DNA of 64,000 nt from Desulfosudis oleivorans (GTDB lineage Bacteria > Desulfobacterota > Desulfobacteria > Desulfobacterales > SURF-7), in the NCBI GenBank assembly GCA_020723325.1, contig DYJD01000011.1:77373-141372 (forward strand). Direction: 5' to 3'. Below the pieces are notes generated by a model. The model was not told where the DNA came from. It searched no databases and worked only from the letters and a program-made list of their open reading frames with translations. A program made the translations under genes and the position numbers. Numbering within the stretch: the first letter of the stretch is position 1; each line of letters starts with the position of its first letter. Shown piece by piece: positions 1 to 7,644 of this stretch.

Positions 1-181
1 TGGCTTTTTTCACCGCCATCTTGAAGCGATTGATTTCGGATTTGAGGTTTTGCTTTTGGATTTCATATTTTTCGACAACGTTGACCCCTTCCCGGTCAAC
101 TATATAGGCTTTGCCGATGCTGATACCCGGTGATCCGCCGATTCCGTTGAGACGGATTTCGCCGGTATCCATATCTGTCAT
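1..181 (-). CDS. ptsI: PTS enzyme I (phosphoenolpyruvate-protein phosphotransferase), N-terminal part
   Basis: Only the first 60 codons are in the window; the gene runs off the left edge. Translation from the ATG at 181 begins MTDMDTGEIRLNGIGGSPGI and continues with SIGKAY, which matches the start of enzyme I (consensus G-I-x-x-S-P-G-I-A-I-G-K). Enzyme I takes phosphate from PEP on a histidine and passes it to HPr in the cytoplasm. The start lies 4 bases after the ptsH stop, so the two are co-transcribed. An in-frame ATG at 172 is an alternative start. The catalytic histidine domain is outside the window, so completeness cannot be judged. Confidence 0.85.
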   Translation of the reverse strand, partial: MTDMDTGEIRLNGIGGSPGISIGKAYIVDREGVNVVEKYEIQKQNLKSEINRFKMAVKKA

Positions 182-185
182 GATA

Positions 186-467
186 TTATTCTCCGAATCC
201 ATTTTCAAACAGTGCCACAATCCTTTCCATTACGGGTAGATCCGCCGGATCATCAATTTGGAGTGAAAGTCTGGTGTTTTTAAAGGCCGCAAGCGTCAGC
301 AGATCAATGATGCTTCCGGCATCGACCTTTTCTCCGTCTTTAATCAGCCATACCTTTTTTTTTGCAGTTCTTGCGATTTCCGCTATGCGTGCAGCCGGTC
401 TGGCATGGAGGCCCAACTCGTTTTGGATGATGATCTGCTTTGACAGCGCTTTATGCAAAATACCCAT
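186..467 (-). CDS. ptsH: Phosphocarrier protein HPr
   Basis: A 93-residue protein, the usual HPr size. The phosphorylated histidine is seen as His21 in GLHARPAA, and the regulatory serine region as Ser52 in DAGSIIDLLTLA. HPr relays phosphate from enzyme I to EIIA-type acceptors; a serine-centred site can be a target of HPr kinase in lineages that have one. It is directly followed by ptsI on the same strand. No EII gene is visible here. The upstream Shine-Dalgarno is weak (an ACCAGGGA stretch). Whether this is a sugar or a regulatory PTS cannot be told from the window. Confidence 0.95.
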   Translation of the reverse strand: MGILHKALSKQIIIQNELGLHARPAARIAEIARTAKKKVWLIKDGEKVDAGSIIDLLTLAAFKNTRLSLQIDDPADLPVMERIVALFENGFGE

Positions 468-618
468 CGATATAAAATCCCTGGTCCCAACAATATGTGA
501 TCAGGGGTATAATTAAATCCCAACAAGGTGAAAAATCCAAACAAAACCAAGCTTTTTTACCATGCCCGCCCGGAATAGTCAAACGCTATTCATTGCGGGA
601 TGTGGGTAGAAAAACGTG

Positions 619-648
619 TTGACATTCCATCGTGGACTAACCTATGTC
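619..648 (+). promoter_or_regulatory. Possible sigma70 promoter
   Basis: A perfect TTGACA at 619-624, 18 bases, then TATGTC at 643-648. It could drive the lipoprotein gene at 952, but about 300 bases of repeat DNA lie between. The -10 has only the TAT in common with the consensus. Confidence 0.3.
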
Positions 649-667
649 GTGAACATACGAAAAAGTT

Positions 668-709
668 GCGAGATCCGAGATACGGGATTCAAAATCCGGG
701 TTGCGGACC
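668..709. repeat. Heptamer-phased tandem array
   Basis: Units in 7-base register: GCGAGAT, CCGAGAT, ACGGGAT, TCAAAAT, CCGGGTT, GCGGACC. The first three are clear relatives of ATACGGG, the complement of the unit at 842-890. Confidence 0.5.
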
Positions 710-743
710 ATGATCATTATTTCGTCTGGTCAGGAAAATCAGT

Positions 744-818
744 CTTGATCATCGTTCCGGCCGGCATCGCATTGTGGGAGCGGCTTCCAGCCTCGATACG
801 GGCGAAGCGATGATCAAG
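744..818 (+). repeat. REP-like palindromic element, copy 1
   Basis: Outer arms CTTGATCATCG and CGATGATCAAG face each other across a core GTGGGAGCGGCTTCCAGCC. This copy has one change in the inner hairpin (CCTCGAT instead of CCGCGAT). Related copies lie at 2739-2812, 4335-4368, 35071-35144 and 36828-36904, all in spacers. Confidence 0.75.
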
Positions 819-841
819 GCCTCTTGTCCTGTGTTCATTTA

Positions 842-890
842 CCCGTATCCCGTATCCCATATACCATATCCTATATCTCGTATCTCGCAG
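842..890. repeat. Heptamer tandem array, seven units
   Basis: Seven adjacent 7-base units with consensus CCCGTAT: CCCGTAT, CCCGTAT, CCCATAT, ACCATAT, CCTATAT, CTCGTAT, CTCGCAG. The same unit recurs at 4514-4534. Confidence 0.75.
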
Positions 891-951
891 CATTTTCGAC
901 AAGGGGCTGTTTTATAGATCAACCATGTAAATGCAACATCAAGGAGGAGAA

Positions 952-2721
952 ATGAAAAGAAAGACGGGTTTCAGCATTTTATTCGCGGTATTGCTTTTTT
1001 CCTTTGCAAAGATTCTTGTGAGTTGTGACGGCGGGGAAGGCGACGGCGGGGTTTCCGGGGCGGTGGGTTTGAGCGGAGATCTGGGGGCTGTGATCGGTAA
1101 CGGCAACACTGTCAGCCTGGAAGGGATTTCCTTGAATTTCATGGCTGTTGATGGAACATCGGCTTACACAGCGACTACCGATTTGAATGGAAATGTTTCC
1201 ATAGCCACCAATACGATCCCACCTGGAACCTATACGGTGGTTCCCGCAAAAGAGCGATTCACCTTTGTGCCGCAAAGCCAGGAAATCGTGGTTATCCAAG
1301 ATGTACCGGTACCGGTTTCATCTTTGCATTTCGCTGCCACACCAATGGCTTATATACAAGGACAGGTCAGCGATGGTCTAGGCAATCCGGTTTTTGGGGT
1401 ACAGGTGACGTTGAACAGCCAAGGGGTTTCCACCTCACTGGGTGACGGTGTGAGTGTCACCATCGGCGATGGGGTGTCCGTCGTAGTGGGCGGGATATCC
1501 TTCACTGTGACTGATCAGGAAGGTCGTTATGCTTTTTATTCACTACCCTCAAATGGACGCGAGTTTATTGTTGCACCATTTGTAGGCGGGAAATCCTTTG
1601 CTTCACAACCAGTCAATTTAACGAGCGATCCCATGGTTCTGAATTTCTCTATCAGTGATAGTCAATTGGATATTCCTATTAAAATAGTAGCACATAAAAC
1701 TCGATCTCAATTCGGTGATAGCGTAGCTGCTTCGGCTGATGCCAAAACCATTGTCACCGGATGTCGTGGTGGTACGGTCAACTTCGGAACCTTTTATATC
1801 TATAAATTCATAAATGGGGGTTGGCAGCGCAGCAACATAGTCGAACGCTGTTCGGGGCCCGCTTGTTCTATTACTTTGGGATCTGAAGGTATGGCTGTTT
1901 CAGCAGAAGGGGACATGGTTATTGTTAGCGATGGGTTGATGAACGAAATCCTCATGTATCAATGGAATGGAACGAACTGGGTGAAGACAAAGACAATAGT
2001 GGTGCCCGGTTTAAGCCGTTCAAAAAGAAGTATCGCTTTATCCGCGGATGGGAACACACTGGTTGCCGGTGCACCCTATGGAGACCAGGGGACTGTTCAT
2101 GTTTATAAATTAAATGGAAATGAATGGCTGGAATCAGATGTTTTTTATGGCCCAAGTTACAATTTAGGCTATTCAGTGGCTGTTTCAGGAGACGGTAACA
2201 CGATTGTAACAGCCACATACGAAGATTTATATAATCTTAAAATATATAAATGGGATGGATATGCATGGACAACAACATCAGTTTGGGCATGTCAATTAGA
2301 GGGAGAAGTTGAGAATTTATTGATTTCAGAGGACGGATTACATATTGTTTCACGCTGGCTGCACTATAAATGGGACGGCAGTCAATGGATTCCTGAGGGT
2401 CTTCCCTGGATCAACCAAGAATTCGAAACTTTTGGAGGATATGGAGGCGGAGGATCGGGAGGTGAGGCCATAAATGCGGATGGTAGTGTCATAGTATTTG
2501 GTACGGTAATTTACAGATGGAATGGTAATAATTGGGATGTAAGCCAATTGCGCCCGTTGGATTATGGAGTTTGGGGCTTTTACGGAAGTAATGGAACTTT
2601 CGGAGGTCAAGTTGCCCTTACATCGGATGGTTCAGTAGCTGTTATTGGTTCATGGCAAGATGGAGAATCTTGGTTGGGCACAGCACCCTCTGGGGCAGTA
2701 CATAGAATTCCATTAAACTAG
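952..2721 (+). CDS. Lipoprotein with carboxypeptidase-regulatory-like domains and FG-GAP-like beta-propeller
   Basis: I chose the ATG at 952 (MKRKTGF) because AAGGAGGAGA stands directly upstream; a frame 7 codons longer lacks this. A hydrophobic signal segment ends in the lipobox LVSC with the lipidated Cys at residue 25, followed by a Gly/Asp-rich linker. Residues of roughly 40-230 hold two Ig-like regulatory modules (for example GISLNFMAVDG, then VQVTLNSQGV). The rest repeats a pattern such as GYSVAVSGDGNTIVTAT and ALSADGNTLVAGAP, typical of integrin-alpha-like propellers. It is probably exposed at the cell surface or facing the periplasm. The ligand is unknown. A hairpin terminator follows at 2835-2882. 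Confidence 0.8.
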   Translation: MKRKTGFSILFAVLLFSFAKILVSCDGGEGDGGVSGAVGLSGDLGAVIGNGNTVSLEGISLNFMAVDGTSAYTATTDLNGNVSIATNTIPPGTYTVVPAKERFTFVPQSQEIVVIQDVPVPVSSLHFAATPMAYIQGQVSDGLGNPVFGVQVTLNSQGVSTSLGDGVSVTIGDGVSVVVGGISFTVTDQEGRYAFYSLPSNGREFIVAPFVGGKSFASQPVNLTSDPMVLNFSISDSQLDIPIKIVAHKTRSQFGDSVAASADAKTIVTGCRGGTVNFGTFYIYKFINGGWQRSNIVERCSGPACSITLGSEGMAVSAEGDMVIVSDGLMNEILMYQWNGTNWVKTKTIVVPGLSRSKRSIALSADGNTLVAGAPYGDQGTVHVYKLNGNEWLESDVFYGPSYNLGYSVAVSGDGNTIVTATYEDLYNLKIYKWDGYAWTTTSVWACQLEGEVENLLISEDGLHIVSRWLHYKWDGSQWIPEGLPWINQEFETFGGYGGGGSGGEAINADGSVIVFGTVIYRWNGNNWDVSQLRPLDYGVWGFYGSNGTFGGQVALTSDGSVAVIGSWQDGESWLGTAPSGAVHRIPLN

Positions 2722-2738
2722 AAAAGCGCGGCATGGTT

Positions 2739-2812
2739 CTTGATCATTGTTTCGGCCATTCTCCATTGTGGGAGCGGCTTCCAGCCGCGATTGGGCCGAA
2801 ACAGTGATCAAG
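2739..2812 (+). repeat. REP-like palindromic element, copy 2
   Basis: CTTGATCATTGTTTCGGCC at the left pairs with GGCCGAAACAGTGATCAAG at the right. Between them sits GTGGGAGCGGCTTCCAGCCG, whose GCGGCT/AGCCGC forms an inner hairpin. It lies just after the lipoprotein stop and before a terminator. Confidence 0.85.
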
Positions 2813-2834
2813 TCCTGCGGCATGATTGATTATA

Positions 2835-2882
2835 GGGGGACAGTAGCGGTGGCGTATGGCCCGGATAACGTCCCCCCTTTTT
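2835..2882 (+). terminator. Hairpin terminator of the lipoprotein gene
   Basis: GGGGGAC (2835-2841) pairs with GTCCCCC (2870-2876) and is followed by a run of T at 2878-2882. The loop is long (28 bases). The element lies between two convergent genes, and its T-run serves the plus strand. Confidence 0.65.
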
Positions 2883-2883
2883 G

Positions 2884-4317
2884 TTAAAAGACTTTCACCT
2901 TCCCCAAAATCGCAAGCCCAAGCATACCCAAATCAATCACAAAATGGCAGATGATAACCGATGTGAGGTTTTCATTTTTTTCCATTACATAACCCAGCAA
3001 CAGCCCGTATAGCAACGCCGCCAGGGCCAGCAGCAGTCCGGCAGGGTAGAAATGCTGGGTTGCGTAACACAGGGCTTGTAGAAAATTGGCCAGCCAGGGA
3101 TATGGAGTCAGATTTTTCAGTAACCGATACAAGGCACCACGAAAAACAACTTCTTCGCTGAAGGCGTTGAGGGCGCTGAATAAAATCACGGACGACCAGA
3201 TGCCCTCGGCATCGAAGCGAAAATGGATTCGCATCAAAAGATAAATAGTCACGCCGCTGCTGACAATTAAGCCTGCTATAAATGCAGGTGTAAACCGTGG
3301 CCGGTGGAACAAGTTACGAATCGGCAAATCCGCCTTTTTCATCCAAATAAAAGTGGAAAGCGCGAAGAGAATATAAAGGGTATAAGTCAAAACGGCGCTT
3401 ATGACATCCGGCCAGGTATGCAGCTTGCGAAAGGGCCAGGCAACAACTTTGGTGACCAGTAAAGTGGTGAACAGGGCTGTAAAGGGAAGATACACCGTAA
3501 CAAAACCCAAAAGGGCAAGGTTGCTTTTTCTTTTACTTTCATCCTGCACATGCCGGGCGATGGAATTGCCGGCGGTCAGCGCGAAAAAGAGGATCAGTCC
3601 TATTCCTATCAAGATCAGCATCACGAGCCGGTATGGTGTCACCCGGTCATGGAAAATCAGGTTGGTGTATTGATTTTCAAAGCAGAGGCCCAGGTTGCCG
3701 TAAAAAACGCAGTATACAGAAAAAAGCATTCCGTCAAAGGATTGGCTGTTTTTCTGAACAATTTGCCGGTAAAACCAGCGCAGGATGAAAAAAAGAACAA
3801 GACAGGCCGCGGCCTCCACGAGTCCCATCATAATATTCTTTTCATGAATAAAACCGGACGGAAGACAAGGCAACCGTTGCCCCTGGAAATAATCCGACAG
3901 CGAAGCCGCAAAACCGGCGAGGCTTTGGCTAAGCGGTAGATATAAGGCGAAGACATCCAAGGTCCGGCCGATTTTTAACCGCATCAGACCCATGACTACC
4001 ATCGCCATGGCGGCACAAAACAAAAAAGAGGTATGGAATGTTACACAAGGTTCCAGTTGGAACTGATCCCAGAAAAAGCGATAGTTCCAAAAGGAAGCCG
4101 GGTAGTAAAGCATGTTGAAAAGCCGGGAGCCGATACTGGCTGATGGAAAAAGGACTACCAGAATCGTCAACAATAGGAGAAAGATCTTGGTCTTTTCATA
4201 GGCAAGATCTTTTAGTCTTTGATAAACGCCTGCCAGCCCCGGAATTATCCCGATCAAGACCCAGACGAATGCTATGTGTGACTCGTAGCCCATATCCACT
4301 ATCCCAAGTTTAAACAT
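2884..4317 (-). CDS. CPBP-family intramembrane metalloprotease (CAAX-protease like)
   Basis: A 477-residue protein with many hydrophobic segments. The C-terminal third carries the family's glutamate motif EExxxR at residues 388-393 (SEEVVFRG), a histidine in CYATQH at 422, and HFVID with His458 and Asp462. These are the metal and catalytic positions of CPBP/ABI proteases, which cleave within or near the membrane. The long N-terminal membrane region has no recognised domain. The substrate cannot be inferred from neighbours. It is transcribed toward the lipoprotein gene and ends at the shared terminator region. Confidence 0.85.
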   Translation of the reverse strand: MFKLGIVDMGYESHIAFVWVLIGIIPGLAGVYQRLKDLAYEKTKIFLLLLTILVVLFPSASIGSRLFNMLYYPASFWNYRFFWDQFQLEPCVTFHTSFLFCAAMAMVVMGLMRLKIGRTLDVFALYLPLSQSLAGFAASLSDYFQGQRLPCLPSGFIHEKNIMMGLVEAAACLVLFFILRWFYRQIVQKNSQSFDGMLFSVYCVFYGNLGLCFENQYTNLIFHDRVTPYRLVMLILIGIGLILFFALTAGNSIARHVQDESKRKSNLALLGFVTVYLPFTALFTTLLVTKVVAWPFRKLHTWPDVISAVLTYTLYILFALSTFIWMKKADLPIRNLFHRPRFTPAFIAGLIVSSGVTIYLLMRIHFRFDAEGIWSSVILFSALNAFSEEVVFRGALYRLLKNLTPYPWLANFLQALCYATQHFYPAGLLLALAALLYGLLLGYVMEKNENLTSVIICHFVIDLGMLGLAILGKVKVF

Positions 4318-4334
4318 CGGCCTTGGCTATTCCT

Positions 4335-4368
4335 TTGATCTTATCGCGGCTGGAAGCCGCTCCCACTA
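4335..4368 (-). repeat. REP-like element, partial copy 3
   Basis: The core hairpin in inverted orientation (GCGGCTGGAAGCCGC then TCCCAC) is intact at 4343-4366. The left arm is reduced to TTGATC and there is no matching right arm. Confidence 0.65.
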
Positions 4369-4401
4369 TGAATACAGCCGATCGGCAAAGCTGCTTTTTC
4401 A

Positions 4402-4499
4402 TTAATCATTAACCGTTAACAATTGATTATTAACCATTAAAAATACAACAAAAACAGCTAATAACTAATAATCAATTGCTAATATCTAACGACTAATGA
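4402..4499. repeat. Two AT-rich heptamer arrays
   Basis: Positions 4402-4443 read in 7-base register as TTAATCA, TTAACCG, TTAACAA, TTGATTA, TTAACCA, TTAAAAA. Positions 4458-4499 read GCTAATA, ACTAATA, ATCAATT, GCTAATA, TCTAACG, ACTAATG. The 7-base phase is the same as in the GC-richer arrays at 842-890 and 46071-46140, although the unit differs. Confidence 0.65.
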
Positions 4500-4513
4500 A
4501 GGCCGTCCTTCAT

Positions 4514-4534
4514 CCCATATCCCGTATCCCACAT
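4514..4534. repeat. Heptamer array related to 842-890
   Basis: CCCATAT, CCCGTAT, CCCACAT in direct succession, just beyond the stop of the gene at 4546. Same unit as the array at 842-890, about 3.7 kb away. Confidence 0.6.
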
Positions 4535-4545
4535 CACCTTTCCCA

Positions 4546-5802
4546 TCACCGGCAATGGCGTCTTGCCAAAACCAGTGCATGCATCCACCGGGTGGTGGCT
4601 TCCAGGCTGAGCAAGGGAAATCTCGGGTCCGATAGAACGCCGCCCACAGCCAGTTTATCCGTGCTTTTTGGCCGGCAAAGCCGGTCATGGGCAGTTGATG
4701 GAAAAATTTGATAAGCGGCGGAACTTGCCAACAGCCAATTTACAGCCTGAATCAGATGGTTCTTGCTTGACGCCGCGCTTGCCTCATTTGCTGAATCAGA
4801 AGCAATAATCAATGCCGGCAGGAGATTGGTCAAGGGTTGTTTCGGGCGGATGATTTCTTCCTGTTCCATCAGGAAACGGGCCGACTCATGCAGTAAGACC
4901 TTGGATTGTTCTGTTTCGGCCCAGCCGGAGGTTGCTAGTTCATGGCAAATCAAGGCTGCCCAGGGCTGGAATTCCCGCCAAGGATTTTTGGGAGATTTTT
5001 CCATGAAGGTTTTTTTCAGATTGGAAAGATATCCAGGCAGGCATTCATTGCGAATGAGATTTTGAATATCATGGTCGGGGCGATATTTGGCGGCTTTGAT
5101 CAACGCCAATAAAACCTGCCCATCCAATATTCGTTCCGGTTCACCCTGGCATTGTTTTTTGGAAAATGCACAGCTTTTTCTGAAGCGACCTTTGTCAGTT
5201 TTGGCCAGCAGCATCAGGTCTATACAGATATTTAGTTTTGCGGACAAGCCCATCCGGGATTGGTCGGAAATGGATTCCGCCACACGCAGATAATCACTCA
5301 GCAATAGGGCCATGAAAGCGGCAAAGCCGGTATTGGTTTCAGCCGCAGTTATTGAAGCTTCCCCCTTCCGGCCGGTCTGGGTCATGGCGGAGATCCCTTT
5401 TTCCAAAAAGCCCAATCCAAGCTCAATGGATTCCAGCAAGCGCTTTTCGCGGGTTTCCTCATAAAGGAGCACCAGACGCCAAAGCACGGCTGCGACGAAT
5501 TCCGGCTTCTCATTGGGGTAGTTTTTTTTATAAGCCCAATCATAGCCATACTGGAAGGAGCCGTCGGTGTTTTGATGCAAGAGAATGAATTCAACCGCAT
5601 GGGACAAGGCTGCATCCAGCCATGGCTTTTGGATATCACCCCTGCAATTCGGGCAGGAAGCCATGGACTTTTCAGGTTGGAAGGCCAATTGTTCCTTGGG
5701 AAGGGTGCTTTGTCCGAGTTTAAGCCCAATATGCACACCGGAAAAGACGAACAGAACAACACCCATGGGCAGGATCCTTTTCCAAGCTGCACTGCTAGAC
5801 AT
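4546..5802 (-). CDS. Membrane-anchored or secreted protein with predicted alpha/alpha-toroid fold
   Basis: 418 residues. The N-terminus has a basic start and a hydrophobic stretch (WKRILPMGVVLFVFSGVHIG), a signal anchor or uncleaved signal. Next comes a CPNCRGD motif (CxxC at about residues 50-53), then a helix-rich body with WLDAALSHAVEFILLHQNTDG and GSFQYGYDW. These resemble the repeated QxxDG(S)F-type hairpins of terpene-cyclase or pectate-lyase-like toroids. I see no DxDD or other cyclase catalytic motif, so enzymatic activity is not claimed. It stands alone on its strand, bordered by a repeat cluster on the 3' side. Confidence 0.5.
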   Translation of the reverse strand: MSSSAAWKRILPMGVVLFVFSGVHIGLKLGQSTLPKEQLAFQPEKSMASCPNCRGDIQKPWLDAALSHAVEFILLHQNTDGSFQYGYDWAYKKNYPNEKPEFVAAVLWRLVLLYEETREKRLLESIELGLGFLEKGISAMTQTGRKGEASITAAETNTGFAAFMALLLSDYLRVAESISDQSRMGLSAKLNICIDLMLLAKTDKGRFRKSCAFSKKQCQGEPERILDGQVLLALIKAAKYRPDHDIQNLIRNECLPGYLSNLKKTFMEKSPKNPWREFQPWAALICHELATSGWAETEQSKVLLHESARFLMEQEEIIRPKQPLTNLLPALIIASDSANEASAASSKNHLIQAVNWLLASSAAYQIFPSTAHDRLCRPKSTDKLAVGGVLSDPRFPLLSLEATTRWMHALVLARRHCR

Positions 5803-6192
5803 TCAGATTGATTCCCTATAAGTGATTTTTGATGGTGATGGTATTAATGGGCTGCTTTATCATACATGAAGGATTCTGTACAAGCGGATTCCAATCAATC
5901 CGTTTGAGAGGCCGCGTTTGTAGTTTTTTTCGGGGTCGGTATTCCGGGTAGAATCGGGGATTGCTCCCCGATCCCCCCACAGACCCGTACGTGCCCAATT
6001 AAGGCATACGGTTCTTCGGTTCCTCTGGCTCACTGTCACCGCTCACTAAGAGGAAATTGTAACTGTTTATAGTTACAACACATAACTCCGGTGTCCTTAG
6101 ACGTTTCCATATTGCTGCGATCGTCTGCTATAAGTGATGCCGTTTTTTCGCCAGTATTTAATCCGCGAAAATGAATTGATAAATATGCGAAT
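5803..6192. other. Intergenic spacer with RNA-like hairpins
   Basis: 390 bases without a convincing gene. It contains the possible group II intron remnant at 5935-6040 and a small inverted repeat, GTAACTGTTTATAGTTAC, near 6058-6075. The rest shows nothing I can name. Confidence 0.4.
5935..6040 (-). mobile_element. Possible group II intron RNA fragment
   Basis: Read on the minus strand, two hairpins follow each other: CCGTATGCC with GGCACGTACGG around a TTAATT loop, then GATCGGGGA with TCCCCGATT. They are joined by GTCTGTGGGG and followed by CTACCCGG. This arrangement resembles the RNA segment next to reverse-transcriptase genes of some bacterial group II introns. No reverse transcriptase, domain V or intron boundary is present, so at best it is a remnant. 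The assignment rests on remembered resemblance, not an alignment. Confidence 0.35.
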
Positions 6193-7293
6193 CTATTTTC
6201 CGGACTGAAAATGGGTCTTTTGCAAGCGCCCGATATGGTGAGTGACCAGACTGCCCAGATAGATATAATCGGCTGTTTCACACACTCCGGTAATCATCGG
6301 GAATGCGGCATCCGGGTCCTGCAGATCATAAACCACACGGCCTTCGGCATCTATGGCAATAACATGACCATATTTTTTCGGTCCCGGGCGCATGAATTTC
6401 GGCATTCCGGCAGCCATGCCGCGCAAAGTCGGGTAGTTGGAAAAACTGTCGGCGATACCGACGCGGGGCGATATCAGACCGACCCAGAACAGGCCGTTCA
6501 TCCCGGCTTTAATATTATCCGGAAACGACGGCAGTTCTTCGAGGATATAATCAAATTGTCCCTTCTTCTCGCCTGTTATCCAATACCGGATTATTCGGTA
6601 ACTGCCGGTTTCATTGACAAGGACAAAACGCTGATCATGACTGACGGCCACGCCATTGGCAAAATTGATGCCGGTAAGAAGCGTTTCCACCTGACCGGTG
6701 TCGGGGTGATAGCATAACAATCGTCCGTGTCCTCCGTGTTCAATGGTATCCAAGGTGGCCGCCTCCATGGTGCCGCCGAATTCCTTGGCGCCAAATTTGG
6801 TGCTTGCATCTGAAAAATAGATACGACCGTCAGCCGCAACATCAAGGTCATCGGCATAAAGGATGGGAATGCCGTCTGCTTGGGTTGCCAATTCGGTAAC
6901 GGTTCCATCCGGAGCAATGGACAATAGCCCCCGAAAAGCATCCGCGACAATCAGGTTGCCGGTTTGGTCAAAAACAATGCCGAGTGGCCGGCCGCCTGTA
7001 TCCGCCCATTTGGAAGGATTGGAGCAGTCCGGGTCCAGTCGCACGATTTTCCCGCTAAGGGTTGGCACATATATCCGGCCCGCTGAATCCACTGTAATGG
7101 ATTCAGGTCCTTCCTCACCGCCAATCGGAAACTGTTCAATCGCTTTCAGCAGTTCATTCTCGGCATACACACCGGTATAACCCGGGTTTGGCGGCGCTTC
7201 CCACGCGACGGGCTTTACCACGCTGCTGCAACCTAATAAACCAAGAGCAAATAATACAGACGTGATAATCCAAAAACAGTGCCGATAGCTCAT
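6193..7293 (-). CDS. SMP-30/gluconolactonase/strictosidine-synthase-like lipoprotein
   Basis: 366 residues with signal and lipobox LLGC (Cys22). The body is a six-bladed propeller type: ESITVDSAGRIYVPT, GIVFDQTGNLIVADA, DDLDVAADGRIYFSD, then GINFANGVAVSHDQRFVLVNE and a tryptophan-rich NGLFWVGL. That order is characteristic of the strictosidine-synthase/APMAP subgroup, whose members are usually hydrolase-like (lactonase or arylesterase) rather than Pictet-Spenglerases. Metal-binding residues cannot be assigned with certainty. A very good ribosome site (AAGGAGGT, 8 bases upstream) fixes the start. It is probably anchored in the inner or outer membrane, facing the periplasm. Confidence 0.8.
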   Translation of the reverse strand: MSYRHCFWIITSVLFALGLLGCSSVVKPVAWEAPPNPGYTGVYAENELLKAIEQFPIGGEEGPESITVDSAGRIYVPTLSGKIVRLDPDCSNPSKWADTGGRPLGIVFDQTGNLIVADAFRGLLSIAPDGTVTELATQADGIPILYADDLDVAADGRIYFSDASTKFGAKEFGGTMEAATLDTIEHGGHGRLLCYHPDTGQVETLLTGINFANGVAVSHDQRFVLVNETGSYRIIRYWITGEKKGQFDYILEELPSFPDNIKAGMNGLFWVGLISPRVGIADSFSNYPTLRGMAAGMPKFMRPGPKKYGHVIAIDAEGRVVYDLQDPDAAFPMITGVCETADYIYLGSLVTHHIGRLQKTHFQSGK

Positions 7294-7644
7294 TTACGAT
7301 TTACCTCCTTAAAAAATCTATGAATCGTAGATGGTTATAATCCCTATTCTGTTTGCATATATCATGAAAAACATGAACGCAATCAAAAAGAACCCTGCAT
7401 TTTAACATCGAAGATGTAGTAGATAGAAATATATTGATTTTTTCATTAAAAAAGTTCAAGGATGCGGACAAGACCGATTGGGTGTTTATCTCAGAACGTG
7501 GGAAGCAGCTCGCACACGATCGGTGTGGGCGTTTGTAACCACAGGGCTTGAGCGGGTGAGGGGGCTCTTTGAGTTAAAGGCGTTCAGGCCGGAGGAAGTA
7601 AAAAACTTTAGACTCTTGAGAGATAAAGGAGAGGGCAGGAAACC
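7294..7644. other. Intergenic spacer between divergent genes
   Basis: It separates the lipoprotein gene (minus) and the Sel1 gene (plus). A frame at 7478-7711 is open but resembles nothing I know and overlaps the Sel1 start. I see no terminator, repeat or clear promoter. The AAGGAGGT ribosome site of the minus gene lies at its left end. Confidence 0.4.

Larger units (their letters stand above)
468..951. other. Intergenic spacer with promoter-like site, heptamer arrays and REP-like palindrome
   Basis: Divergent spacer between ptsH and the lipoprotein gene at 952. I see no credible gene: the short frames here have repeat-like composition. It holds a sigma70-like site at 619-648, an array of about 7-bp units at 668-709, a palindromic REP-like element at 744-818 and a second heptamer array at 842-890. 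The two arrays are inverted relative to each other (TTGCGAGAT on the left, ATCTCGCAG on the right) and enclose the palindrome. Confidence 0.6.

Noticed and set aside
616-902. Short frames on both strands
   Set aside because: They consist of REP-like and heptamer repeat sequence.
4402-4499. Replication origin or DnaA-box cluster in the AT-rich heptamers
   Set aside because: The units lack TTATNCACA matches, and no replication-initiation gene is near; simple tandem repeats explain the AT-richness.
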